NCBI RefSeq assembly: GCF_008329605.1
Contig: NZ_NPKO01000010.1
Coordinates: 221,357 to 285,356 of the forward strand
Direction: 5' to 3'
Source of the DNA: Mycolicibacterium sp. P9-64
GTDB lineage: Bacteria; Actinomycetota; Actinomycetes; Mycobacteriales; Mycobacteriaceae
DNA length: 64,000 bases
Part shown: positions 46,880-55,025 of the stretch, piece by piece
Numbering within the stretch: position 1 is the first letter of the stretch
Layout: each line of letters starts with the position of its first letter
The notes under the pieces: model-generated
The model's input: only the letters and a program-made list of their open reading frames with translations
Database searches by the model: none
Told to the model about the DNA's origin: nothing
Position numbers and translations under genes: made by a program

Positions 46880-47958
46880 TGTCACACCTGTTCACCCCGT
46901 TGACGCTGCGCGAGGTCACGTTCGCGCACCGCGCGTGGATGTCGCCGATGATGCAGTTCGCTGCCTCATCAGAGGGTCCCGACGAAGGTGCGCCGACGGA
47001 CTGGCACCTGCAGCACCTGGGGTCGAGGGCCGTTGCCGGTGCCGCACTGGTGATGGTCGAAGCCACCGCCGTCGATCCCATCGGTCGCAGCAGCATCTAC
47101 GACGTCGGCCTGTGGAATGACGCTCAGGCAACGGCATTTCGGCGGATCACCGATTTCATCACCGCGCAGGGCTCGGTACCTGGCATCCAGCTGGTGCACG
47201 CCGGCCGCAAGGGATCCACGGGTCGCCCCTGGGCGGAGCCGGGTCCGACCTGGCCCACCGTCGGTCCCAGCGCGATCCCGTTCGGACGGCTACCCAGCCC
47301 CGCCGAGTTGACCATCGATGAGATCGGAGCCATCGTCGAGGCGTTCGCAGCGTCGGCACGACGAGCGGCCGCGGCAGGATTCAGAGTCCTCGAATTGCAT
47401 GGCGCCCACGGCTATCTCATTCACCAGTTCCTCTCGCCACACTCCAACACCCGCACCGACCGCTACGGCGGATCATGGGAGAACCGGCTTCGGTTCGCCC
47501 TCGAGGTCGTCACCGCCGTGCGCCGAAGTTGGCCCGACGAGCTGCCGCTGTTCTTCCGCGTGTCCGCCACCGACTGGCTAGGTGGCGACACCGAGGACGA
47601 CCGTCCCGGCTGGACCGTCGACGACACCGTGGAGCTGGCGGTGCGGCTGAAGGCACTCGGTGTCGATCTCGTGGACGTCTCGTCCGGTGGATCAGCACCG
47701 GACGCCAAGATTTCGGTCGGACCCGGTTATCAGGTTCCGTTCGCCGCGCGCGTCCGCAAGGAAGCCGAGATCCCCACCACTGCAGTGGGAATGATCACTG
47801 AGGCCGACCAAGCCGAGGACATCATCGCCGGTGAACAGGCCGACGCCGTGTTCCTGGCGCGGGTCCTGCTCCGCAACCCCGCCTGGATCCGCCAGGCCGC
47901 CGACCAGCTCGGTGCGACCCTGCACTACCCACCGCAGTACGTCCGCGCGTTCAGCTAG
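46879..47958 (+). CDS. Old yellow enzyme family NADH:flavin oxidoreductase (YqjM-like)
   Basis: 359 residues. FMN barrel: PLTLREVTFAHRAWMSPMMQ, LVHAGRKGSTG, catalytic/substrate region ELHGAHGYLIHQFLSPHSN, TDRYGGSWENR, and C-terminal phosphate-binding VGMITEADQAEDI...ADAVFLARVLLRNP. Reduces activated C=C bonds with NAD(P)H, a plausible step for an unsaturated ring-cleavage product. Last gene of the plus operon, convergent with the TetR gene (four-base overlap). Confidence 0.93.
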   Translation: MSHLFTPLTLREVTFAHRAWMSPMMQFAASSEGPDEGAPTDWHLQHLGSRAVAGAALVMVEATAVDPIGRSSIYDVGLWNDAQATAFRRITDFITAQGSVPGIQLVHAGRKGSTGRPWAEPGPTWPTVGPSAIPFGRLPSPAELTIDEIGAIVEAFAASARRAAAAGFRVLELHGAHGYLIHQFLSPHSNTRTDRYGGSWENRLRFALEVVTAVRRSWPDELPLFFRVSATDWLGGDTEDDRPGWTVDDTVELAVRLKALGVDLVDVSSGGSAPDAKISVGPGYQVPFAARVRKEAEIPTTAVGMITEADQAEDIIAGEQADAVFLARVLLRNPAWIRQAADQLGATLHYPPQYVRAFS

Positions 47959-48524
47959 CGTCTGGGCACCCGCAGGCCGTCGAGCACGAGCGTCAGCAGT
48001 CGCGCGCGCTGCGCGTGGGTGCCTCCTTGGTCACCGAGCCAGGCGATCGCGGCGGAGATGTCGAGCAGATCCTCGCTGGCGATGTCGTCGCGAACCTCAC
48101 CCGCGGCGACGGCGCGCTCCAGCAGCGCCGCCCCAGCGCGCTTGCTGCGTTTGCAGGTGGTGTCATCGCCCGCCTCGGGGTTCACCAGGGTGCGGGCAAG
48201 GCCGTCGAACAACCCGGCCTGCGCAATGAAGGCTTCGAGCCATTCAGTAAGAGCAGCAACGGGTTTCGTCGACGTCAGCAGCTTCTCGCCGAGTTCGGCG
48301 AGCGCCAACAATCCGTCGTCGATCACTGCGAGGGCCAGATCGTCGCGGGTGGGGAAGTGCCGGTACAACGTGCCGGGACCCACGTCTGCCGCCTTGGCGA
48401 TGTCATCGAGAGACGCCGTCACGCCGGCGCGTTTGAACGCCTCCAATGCGGCGTCGAGCAGAGCACGCCGGTTACGCGCAGCGTCGGCTCGCATTGGCCG
48501 GGGTGCGGTCGACGACGGACTCAT
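47955..48524 (-). CDS. TetR family transcriptional regulator
   Basis: 189 residues. N-terminal HTH at about 18-62: RRALLDAALEAFKRAGVTAS, LDDIAKAADVGPGTLYRHFPTRDDLALAV. C-terminal domain includes a SBI-like helical bundle. Divergent from the LLM oxidoreductase gene at 48609; two CGGAGA(C/T)-type palindromes lie between, so it very likely represses itself and that enzyme. Confidence 0.9.
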   Translation of the reverse strand: MSPSSTAPRPMRADAARNRRALLDAALEAFKRAGVTASLDDIAKAADVGPGTLYRHFPTRDDLALAVIDDGLLALAELGEKLLTSTKPVAALTEWLEAFIAQAGLFDGLARTLVNPEAGDDTTCKRSKRAGAALLERAVAAGEVRDDIASEDLLDISAAIAWLGDQGGTHAQRARLLTLVLDGLRVPRR

Positions 48525-48547
48525 GCTGGCGCCTTTCCCTCGACAAG

Positions 48548-48562
48548 CGGAGACAGTCTCCG
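48548..48562. promoter_or_regulatory. TetR operator A (LLM cassette)
   Basis: CGGAGAC-A-GTCTCCG, perfect seven-base arms, in the divergent gap between the TetR and LLM genes. Confidence 0.72.
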
Positions 48563-48571
48563 TATGGTTAC

Positions 48572-48586
48572 CGGAGATAGTCTCCG
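48572..48586. promoter_or_regulatory. TetR operator B (LLM cassette)
   Basis: CGGAGA-TAG-TCTCCG, a near-identical copy 24 bases from operator A; CTCCGAATTCTAG around it resembles a -10 region for the LLM gene. Confidence 0.7.
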
Positions 48587-48608
48587 AATTCTAGCGAGGT
48601 ATGAAACG

Positions 48609-49532
48609 ATGCTCGTCACTGCAATGCCCATGCCCAACCCCGCGCACTCGCTGCCGCGGTTCGTCGACGCGTTGACCGACATCGCGAAGGGGGGATCGAC
48701 GTCGATATGGCTACCGCAGCTGCCTGCGTTGCCGGGCGTCTCGGGCTGGGACCCACTGCTCGTCCTGGCGCTGGTCGGCCAGCGCGTACCCGCGGTGAAG
48801 TTGGGCACCGCCGTCAGCGTGATCTATGGACAGCATCCGTTCACACTTGCCAGACAGGCACTGAGCGCGTCGGCCGCCGTTGACGGTCGCCTGACTCTTG
48901 GGCTGGGTCTCAGCCATCCACCCATGGTCGAAGCGCTGGGTTACCGCTACGACAAGCCCGCCGCATTCATGGATGAGTACCTCACGGCGCTTCTGCCGGC
49001 ACTGGCCGGAGTGGCCGTCGACGTCCACGGCGAGTTCGTCACTGCGGTCGGACAAGTCGAAGCGGCGGACGCGCCCGTGCCCTCGGTCGTGCTCGCGGCG
49101 CTCGGCCCTCGAATGCTGCGAATCGCGGGATCACGCACCGATGGCACCGTGACCAGCTGGGTCGGACCGCGCACGCTTGATGCGCACATCGTGCCGCTGT
49201 TGACGAAGGCGGCGGCCTCCGCGGGTCGCCCAGCGCCCCGGGTCATCGCAGGGCTTCCCGTGGTCGTCACGGATCACCCCGACGATGCCCGCGCGCTCAT
49301 CAACGAGGAGTTCGCCATGTCTGGCAACTTGCCCTCGTACCGGGCGATGTTCGACCGCGAAGGCGTCAGCGGACCTGGAGACGTCAGCCTCGTCGGGAAC
49401 GCGGCGGAAGTAGAAGCACAGTTGCGCCGTCTTGCCGAAGTCGGCGTCACCGAGTTCGTCGGAACGCCCCTTGGCGACTCCGCGAGCCAGGCTCGTACGC
49501 TCGAATTTCTCGCAGCCGCGCGCACTTCCTAG
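48609..49532 (+). CDS. LLM class F420-dependent oxidoreductase
   Basis: 307 residues from ATG 48609 with GAGG upstream; the longer in-frame opening to 48015 runs antisense to the TetR gene. Luciferase-like monooxygenase barrel: TDIAKGGSTSIWLPQLP, RVPAVKLGTAVSVIYGQHP, GRLTLGLGLSHPPMVEALGY, GSRTDGTVTSWVGPRTL. Such proteins use F420 in mycobacteria for hydride transfer. Controlled by the divergent TetR gene via the paired operators. Confidence 0.9.
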   Translation: MLVTAMPMPNPAHSLPRFVDALTDIAKGGSTSIWLPQLPALPGVSGWDPLLVLALVGQRVPAVKLGTAVSVIYGQHPFTLARQALSASAAVDGRLTLGLGLSHPPMVEALGYRYDKPAAFMDEYLTALLPALAGVAVDVHGEFVTAVGQVEAADAPVPSVVLAALGPRMLRIAGSRTDGTVTSWVGPRTLDAHIVPLLTKAAASAGRPAPRVIAGLPVVVTDHPDDARALINEEFAMSGNLPSYRAMFDREGVSGPGDVSLVGNAAEVEAQLRRLAEVGVTEFVGTPLGDSASQARTLEFLAAARTS

Positions 49533-50794
49533 GCAACAGGCGGGAAGTCGATGACGTCCATCGCCAGGGGCAGCTGGTTGGTGTGCTCGCTTGGCTTGGC
49601 TGCTGGCACGAAGTGGTCGTCGTCGAGCGTGCCTGCGAGGGTGAACCGGTCGATCTCGAAGGGCACGTTGTCGCTGGAGAGCGGAAGCGGGGCCCGGGTG
49701 ACGTGGAAGTGCAGGTGGGCTTCGGTGGTGTTGCCGGAGTTGCCGAGGCGCCCGATGATCTGGCCGCGGGTGACCTTGTCGCCGATCTTGACCGACGCGG
49801 AGCCGGGCACCATGTGTGCGTAGAAGGCGAAGTTGCCGCCGCCGATGTCGATGATGACGTAGTTCCCACCGAGCTGCTCGAAGGTTTGGTCGGGGGTGAC
49901 GACGTGCGGCGTTGCCTCCGCGTTGTCGGACACCACCGACACGACGGTGCCGTCGGCCACGGCCAGCAGCGGGGCGTCGTAGGCGAGGTAGTCCGCGTTG
50001 CGCGTTCCGTCGCCGCCGTGCGTGACGACCGGGTTCTTGGACGGGTCTACCCGCAACCAGTCGATGGCGTAGCGCTCGCTGCCATTGAGCCTGCCGCCGA
50101 CTCCCATGACCGCGCCACGGTGTGTCGAGACGACGCAGCACGCATTGCCTGCGACCCAGTCGTTGCCTGCGAGCGGTGGCCCGATTACCACCGGCGTTGC
50201 CGTCGCGGTGCGGACCTGGCCGCCGATCTGCGTGACGGAGTCTGGGTACCGGGCACTGACGGATGGTTGGTACTCCGGCGTTGCCTTGCCGAGCGTGGCG
50301 GTTAGTCGGTGTGTGACGTCGGCGGGCACCTCGTCGCGACTGTCGTAGACGTCGTCGAGGACGAGGACGGCGGTGCGTCCCGCGGGGATCTCGGTGACGG
50401 GGCCTGGCAGCACGTTGGGGATCAGGATGGTTCGCTCGACGGTCTCCTGCGCTCCGATGGTCGCGACCGCCGCGCCGTCGGGGCCGCCCGAGAGTGTTTC
50501 GACCTTGGTGATCGTGGCGGGTCGCGGCCCGGAGTTGAGCACCGAGAGTTCGTAGGCGACGTGGACTTTGCCGTCGGTTCCCGTGACCGGGATGGGGTCG
50601 GGGCCGAGTGTCGTGATGACCAGTGGCGCCACTACGTCGACGTTCAGCGGGTAGCCGGGCGGGACGCCGCCGCGGCTGTCTGCGGCAGGCGCCGGTGCTG
50701 GGCTCGAGGTGCCGGTCTCCGTCGAGTCGGGGGACGACGAGCACGCCGCGAGGAACCCGGCGCAAGCCAGGACGAGGATCGATGACGTGCGCAT
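49529..50794 (-). CDS. M23-family peptidase lipoprotein
   Basis: 421 residues from ATG 50794. Lipoprotein signal MRTSSILVLACAGFLAAC with lipobox FLAAC. A long N-terminal region (about 50-200) has an immunoglobulin-like strand pattern; the LytM/M23 domain occupies about 240-400: SERYAIDWLRVD, ADGTVVSVVSDN, GGGNFAFYAHMVPGSASVKIGDKV, RLGNSGNTTEAHLHFHV. The HxH of HLHFHV and the Asp of AIDW are zinc ligands; the usual His of the first motif is replaced by Tyr-Ala context. Exported, probably acting on peptidoglycan or as a non-catalytic domain. Confidence 0.85.
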   Translation of the reverse strand: MRTSSILVLACAGFLAACSSSPDSTETGTSSPAPAPAADSRGGVPPGYPLNVDVVAPLVITTLGPDPIPVTGTDGKVHVAYELSVLNSGPRPATITKVETLSGGPDGAAVATIGAQETVERTILIPNVLPGPVTEIPAGRTAVLVLDDVYDSRDEVPADVTHRLTATLGKATPEYQPSVSARYPDSVTQIGGQVRTATATPVVIGPPLAGNDWVAGNACCVVSTHRGAVMGVGGRLNGSERYAIDWLRVDPSKNPVVTHGGDGTRNADYLAYDAPLLAVADGTVVSVVSDNAEATPHVVTPDQTFEQLGGNYVIIDIGGGNFAFYAHMVPGSASVKIGDKVTRGQIIGRLGNSGNTTEAHLHFHVTRAPLPLSSDNVPFEIDRFTLAGTLDDDHFVPAAKPSEHTNQLPLAMDVIDFPPVA

Positions 50795-50942
50795 GGGAGT
50801 GCTTGTCCTGCCTGTAGGTGGTGACGGAGGAGCAAGCCGTTCCTCGGTGGCGCCGTCTCGCCGCGGAAGCATAACCGGCCAATCCCGTTGACAGGGTGTT
50901 TCCGTGAGCTAAGAATGTCGCAGCGGCGACGGAAAGGACTGC

Positions 50943-51599
50943 ATGGCAAGTCGATTGAGACGGCCACGGACACGCGGCCTCGGCAAGCGCGCATGGTTGC
51001 TGACATGGTCGATCCGTCTCATCCTCTGGACGCTTGGCTTCATGCGCGTGATCAGAGTCGAGATCGTGAACGACGACGTCGTGCCGGACGAGGGTGCGGT
51101 GATCCTGGCGGCCAACCACACCTCGATGATCGACGTGTTCTTCATCCTTGCCGCGATCCGCCGCGAAGCGATCGCGATGGCCATGGCGGAGCTGTGGAAG
51201 TCTCCGCTCACCCGCTGGTTGGTGGAGGTGCTCGGCCAGATACCCGTGGTCAGGGGCGACTCGGATTCCGGGAAGCAAGCGATGGCGAGTGCCGCCCACG
51301 CCTTGGCGGACGGGGCGTTGGTCGGAGTCTTTCCCGAAGGAAAGTGCGTCAAGCCGGGCGAGGTGGTCCCGTACCGGCCCGGTGTCGCCGTGCTGGCCAA
51401 GGACACCGGCGTCCCGATCATTCCGGTGCGGCTCGTCAACGCGAACGCGGTGCTACCGCTGGACAGGAAGATCCCGCGACGGGGGAGCACCGTGTACGTG
51501 ATCTTTGGAGAGCCGATCGACCCCGGTGAATTCCCAACGGTCCAAGGACTCCTCGACGAGGTTCAGCGACGCATCACGACGTTGGAGGTGCCGCGGTGA
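50943..51599 (+). CDS. Lysophospholipid acyltransferase (PlsC-like)
   Basis: 218 residues. Motif I NHTSMIDVFF (HX4D), motif II region RDSDSGKQAMASA, motif III FPEGKCVKPGE, motif IV VPIIPVRLVN. Transfers an acyl chain to a lysophospholipid or related acceptor at the membrane; an N-terminal hydrophobic stretch (LLTWSIRLILWTLGFM) anchors it. GGAAAGG precedes the ATG. Convergent with the SDR gene. Confidence 0.92.
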   Translation: MASRLRRPRTRGLGKRAWLLTWSIRLILWTLGFMRVIRVEIVNDDVVPDEGAVILAANHTSMIDVFFILAAIRREAIAMAMAELWKSPLTRWLVEVLGQIPVVRGDSDSGKQAMASAAHALADGALVGVFPEGKCVKPGEVVPYRPGVAVLAKDTGVPIIPVRLVNANAVLPLDRKIPRRGSTVYVIFGEPIDPGEFPTVQGLLDEVQRRITTLEVPR

Positions 51600-51605
51600 C
51601 CCTCG

Positions 51606-52349
51606 TCAGGCGGCGGTCATGAGGTAGTCGGCCCCGCCGACGTAGATGACTCCCTGGGGGCTCGGCGAAACAGCGGCACCGACGATGGCTGCGGCGAACT
51701 CGTCGACGGTCGGCAGGGTTCCGTGTGCGCGGCGTGCATCCACTTCGCCAGGATCGCGTCGTTCCAGAAGCCTGACGATGATGGTGCCCTCGATCATGTC
51801 CCCGGACACCACTGTGAGGCGCACGCCGGCCTGGTTGAACGCCGAACGCATTGCGTAGAGCGCGGTTTCGCCGGCACGCTTGCTTGCCGCGACCGCCGAG
51901 TAGCCCTTCGGCACCGCCTTGTTCGGGAAGAAGTGAGCCTGGTGGCTGGTGACGAAGACGATGCGTCCGTCAACGGGCATCAGAGGCAGCGCCAGCTGCG
52001 CGAGACGTCTCTGGGCGTCGCGGTTGAGGCGCATGGCGTAGCCGGGGTCGGCGTCGCGTTCGAGGCCGCCCGAGGCGTTCAGAATGAGGGCGTCCAAGCG
52101 CCCGAAGCGTGACCCGATGGCGTCGATCATCGCGGTTGCGTCCGTGTGATCGGAGATGTCGGCACCCATCGTCGACGCGTGGCCGCCTGCATCGCGGATG
52201 GCCTCGGCGATGGTGTCCGCCCGCTTGGCCTTCTCGCGATAGTTCACGATGACGTGTGTGTCGGGGTCGGCGAACTGCCGCGCGACCTCCGCACCGATGC
52301 CCCTCGATCCGCCGGTTACCAAGACGATTCGTGTCGGTTCGTTGTGCAT
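51606..52349 (-). CDS. SDR family oxidoreductase with a displaced active-site Tyr
   Basis: 247 residues, Rossmann fold with TGGSRGIG (cofactor), LILNASGG and VTSHQAHFF. The usual YxxxK is not present: the sequence is GYSAVAASKRAG, so the Tyr (Y150) lies seven residues before the Lys (K157) and a Val sits at the normal Tyr place. A YxPVAASKRAGE type of variant occurs in an actinobacterial SDR subgroup, so this is probably a family trait, not damage. Function unknown. Confidence 0.85.
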   Translation of the reverse strand: MHNEPTRIVLVTGGSRGIGAEVARQFADPDTHVIVNYREKAKRADTIAEAIRDAGGHASTMGADISDHTDATAMIDAIGSRFGRLDALILNASGGLERDADPGYAMRLNRDAQRRLAQLALPLMPVDGRIVFVTSHQAHFFPNKAVPKGYSAVAASKRAGETALYAMRSAFNQAGVRLTVVSGDMIEGTIIVRLLERRDPGEVDARRAHGTLPTVDEFAAAIVGAAVSPSPQGVIYVGGADYLMTAA

Positions 52350-52477
52350 CTGCGCTTCCTTCCGTCACTGGTGGTCACCGAGCGATGGGGGTAACCGTAC
52401 ATCAAAATTAAGAATAATAAGGGAAAGGTAAGGTCACATTAAGGTGTCGCCGCGGGTGGTGATGCGACGATGTGCCC
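52350..52477 (+). promoter_or_regulatory. AT-rich leader of the ABC-F gene
   Basis: The 127-base gap between the SDR and ABC-F starts contains an A-rich stretch at about 52400-52440 (AAAATTAAGAATAATAAGGG), far poorer in G+C than its surroundings, followed by a TCACATTAAGG box. It likely holds the divergent promoters. No short upstream peptide or terminator was convincing by eye. Confidence 0.4.
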
Positions 52478-54133
52478 ATGACCGCAACCCTCGTCGCGAA
52501 GAAGGTGGCAGGCGGATTCGCCCATCGGACCCTCTTCGAAGGTCTGGACGTGACCGTCGCGCCTGGCGACGTCGTCGGCGTCGTCGGTGCGAACGGCGCA
52601 GGCAAGAGCACGCTCCTGCGGATCCTGGCCGGGAACCTCGCGCCGCTCGAGGGTGTGGTCAGCCTTGCGCCTGCCGATGCGTTCGTCGGCTGGCTGCCGC
52701 AGGAGCACGAGCGGGTGCCTGGCGAGACCGTCGCCGGCTACGTGGCCCGCCGCGCGGGATGTGCCGCAGCGACGCGGGCCATGGAAACCGCCGCTGAGGC
52801 GCTGGCCGACCCCGACCACAGTGCGGCGCAGGCCGACGCTTATTCCGTGGCGCTGGATCACTGGCTCGTTACCGGCGCGGCAGATCTCGACGAGCGATTG
52901 CCCGCCGTCCTGGCCGACCTTGGCTTGGAGTCCGATGCGGTGCGGCCCGAGACGACTCTGATGACCGCCCTGTCGGGTGGTCAGGCGGCACGGGTGGGGC
53001 TGGCGGCGTTGATGGTGTCGCGATTCGACATCGTTCTGCTCGACGAGCCGACCAACGATCTCGACCTCGACGGCCTCGCGCGGCTGGAACAGTTCGTGCG
53101 TGAGCTGCGCGGGGGTGTGGTGCTGGTGAGCCACGACCGGGAGTTCTTGGCGCGCACCGTGACCCGCGTACTGGAACTGGACCTGGCCCAGAACACCACC
53201 ACCGTGTTCGGTGGCGGGTACGAAAGCTACCTCGAAGAACGCGAGGTCGCTCGCCGACACCGGCGCGAACAATACGACGAGTTCGCCGACAAGAAGGCCG
53301 ACCTGGAGGCGCGTGCGCGCACGCAGCGCGAATGGTCGAGCCAAGGTGTCCGCAACGCGATGCGCAAGGCGCCGGACAACGACAAGAACCGACGTCGCGC
53401 GCAGAGCGAGTCCAGCGAGAAGCAGGCACAAAAGGTGCGTCAGATGGAGAGCCGGATCGCGCGTCTCGAGGAGGTCGTCGAGCCTCGCAAGGAATGGGCG
53501 CTCGAGTTCACCATCGCGGCCGCAGAACGATCGAGCTCGGTAGTGGCGACTCTCGACAATGCCGTTGTGCGACAAGGTGATTTTGTCCTCGGCCCGGTGT
53601 CGATTCAGGTCGATGCCGGTGAGCGGATCGGCATCACCGGCCCCAACGGGGCAGGAAAGTCGACGTTGTTGCGGCTGCTGCTGGGGCGCCAGCAGCCCGA
53701 TCAGGGCCGCGCGAGTCTGGGCGCCAACGTCGACATCGGCGAGATCGACCAGGCCCGTGCGGATTTCACCGGTGCTGAGCGACTCGTCGATCGCTTCGAG
53801 CGGTACGTGCCGTCGTGGCCTACCGCCGACGTCCGCACCCTGCTTGCGAAGTTCGGGTTGCGCGCCGACCACGTGGAACGCCCGGTCGACGACCTCTCTC
53901 CCGGTGAGCGAACCCGCGCAGGCCTTGCCCTGTTGCAGGCCAGGGGCACCAACGTGCTGGTGCTCGACGAACCGACGAACCACCTCGACCTACCCGCCAT
54001 CGAGCAACTCGAGCAGGCGCTCGAGACCTTCGAGGGTGCGCTGCTGTTGGTGACCCACGACCGACGGATGTTGCAGAACGTCCGGTTGGATCGACGGTGG
54101 CTGGTCGAGAACGGGCGCGTCGCAGAGCTGTAG
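52478..54133 (+). CDS. ABC-F family ribosome-associated ATPase
   Basis: 551 residues, two ABC domains and no membrane segments. Domain 1: GANGAGKST, LSGGQAARVGLAALMV, VLLDEPTNDLD, VSHDREF; linker (about 240-330) strongly charged and coiled-coil-like with DKKADLEARARTQREWS; domain 2: GPNGAGKST, LSPGERTRAGLALLQ, VLVLDEPTNHLD, VTHDRRM. ABC-F proteins bind the ribosomal E site and either aid translation or protect against macrolides and similar drugs; which role applies cannot be read here. GTG 52472 is an alternative start. Confidence 0.92.
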   Translation: MTATLVAKKVAGGFAHRTLFEGLDVTVAPGDVVGVVGANGAGKSTLLRILAGNLAPLEGVVSLAPADAFVGWLPQEHERVPGETVAGYVARRAGCAAATRAMETAAEALADPDHSAAQADAYSVALDHWLVTGAADLDERLPAVLADLGLESDAVRPETTLMTALSGGQAARVGLAALMVSRFDIVLLDEPTNDLDLDGLARLEQFVRELRGGVVLVSHDREFLARTVTRVLELDLAQNTTTVFGGGYESYLEEREVARRHRREQYDEFADKKADLEARARTQREWSSQGVRNAMRKAPDNDKNRRRAQSESSEKQAQKVRQMESRIARLEEVVEPRKEWALEFTIAAAERSSSVVATLDNAVVRQGDFVLGPVSIQVDAGERIGITGPNGAGKSTLLRLLLGRQQPDQGRASLGANVDIGEIDQARADFTGAERLVDRFERYVPSWPTADVRTLLAKFGLRADHVERPVDDLSPGERTRAGLALLQARGTNVLVLDEPTNHLDLPAIEQLEQALETFEGALLLVTHDRRMLQNVRLDRRWLVENGRVAEL

Positions 54134-54136
54134 GCC

Positions 54137-54946
54137 TCAGCGTGCGGCTTCGGCGCGCGCCCACCGTTGAAATGTGTTGGCGCTGCGCCCAAGTGCGCGT
54201 TGGGTGCCGTCCGACACGTATGAGTCGCGCCCGTCGGCGATGCCGTCGAGCATGGCCATTCGCCACGTGATGTAGGTCTCCGGGGTTCCCGCGTCGCGGA
54301 GTCGGCGGATGTGGGCATCGCGGTCTTCGGGTTCGTAGCGCACCGGCACACCACTGGTTGCCTGCAGAACGGCGGCGACCTCGTGGAACGTGAGTGCTTC
54401 TGGTCCTGACAGTGCGATCGCTTCGCCGTCATGGCCGCCGTCGGCGAGCACGTGTGCGGCAACGTCGGCGATGTCGGATACGTCGACGAAGGGGTGCGGT
54501 GCGGTTCCGGCGGGAGCCAGGATGACACCGTTCCGCGGGGTGAACATGGCCTCGGTGAAGTTCTGTGCAAAGTGCGTGGGTCGCAGGATCGTGCCGGGGA
54601 CCGGGCCGTCGGTGAAGGTGCGCTCCACCAACCCCACGACGCCGTCGGGAAGGAACTCGACGCCGCGGGCCGACAGCAGAACGGCGCGCTTCACGCCGGC
54701 ATCGGCGGCGCGGTCGAGGAACTGGTTCAGCTGCCCGGTCCAATCCGATGCCGAACCCGGTCCGACGACGAAGACGGCGTCGACCCCGTCCAGAGCGGGG
54801 GCGTAGGTGGTGGTGTCGTCCCAGTCGAAGCGGGTGCCCTGCGCCGATCGACTGGCGACGTGCGCGGTGTGTCCGAGGCCGGTCGCGCGGGCGGCGAGGC
54901 GACGCCCGACCTTGCCGGTGCCGCCCAGGATGAGGAAGGTTGCCAT
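54137..54946 (-). CDS. NmrA-like NAD(P)H-binding protein
   Basis: 269 residues. N-terminal GGTGKVGRRLAARATGLGH Rossmann motif, then ALDGVDAVFVVGPG, GVKRAVLLSARG and TILRPTHFAQNF, typical of NmrA/atypical SDR proteins that bind NAD(P) and reduce quinones or act as redox sensors. Divergent from an AraC regulator at 55026. The minus strand shows TAGTTT six bases before the ATG, a leaderless promoter layout. Confidence 0.87.
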   Translation of the reverse strand: MATFLILGGTGKVGRRLAARATGLGHTAHVASRSAQGTRFDWDDTTTYAPALDGVDAVFVVGPGSASDWTGQLNQFLDRAADAGVKRAVLLSARGVEFLPDGVVGLVERTFTDGPVPGTILRPTHFAQNFTEAMFTPRNGVILAPAGTAPHPFVDVSDIADVAAHVLADGGHDGEAIALSGPEALTFHEVAAVLQATSGVPVRYEPEDRDAHIRRLRDAGTPETYITWRMAMLDGIADGRDSYVSDGTQRALGRSANTFQRWARAEAAR

Positions 54947-54952
54947 ACGTCG

Positions 54953-54958
54953 AAACTA
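54953..54958 (-). promoter_or_regulatory. Leaderless -10 candidate for the NmrA-like gene
   Basis: TAGTTT on the minus strand, followed by six bases and the ATG at 54946. Confidence 0.45.
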
Positions 54959-55013
54959 GGTCCTGCGATGCGACGCCAATACCGCTAAAGTCTTATATTC
55001 CTGCATCAGCGTC

Positions 55014-55019
55014 TAATCT
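55014..55019 (+). promoter_or_regulatory. Leaderless -10 candidate for the AraC gene
   Basis: TAATCT followed by GGGGTA and the ATG at 55026, the same spacing as in the divergent gene. Confidence 0.45.
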
Positions 55020-55025
55020 GGGGTA

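Noticed and set aside
49131..51299. A 722-codon minus-strand open frame
   Set aside because: It is antisense to or out of frame with the LLM oxidoreductase, M23 peptidase and acyltransferase genes, and is very rich in Arg, His and Pro. It is a high-GC shadow frame.
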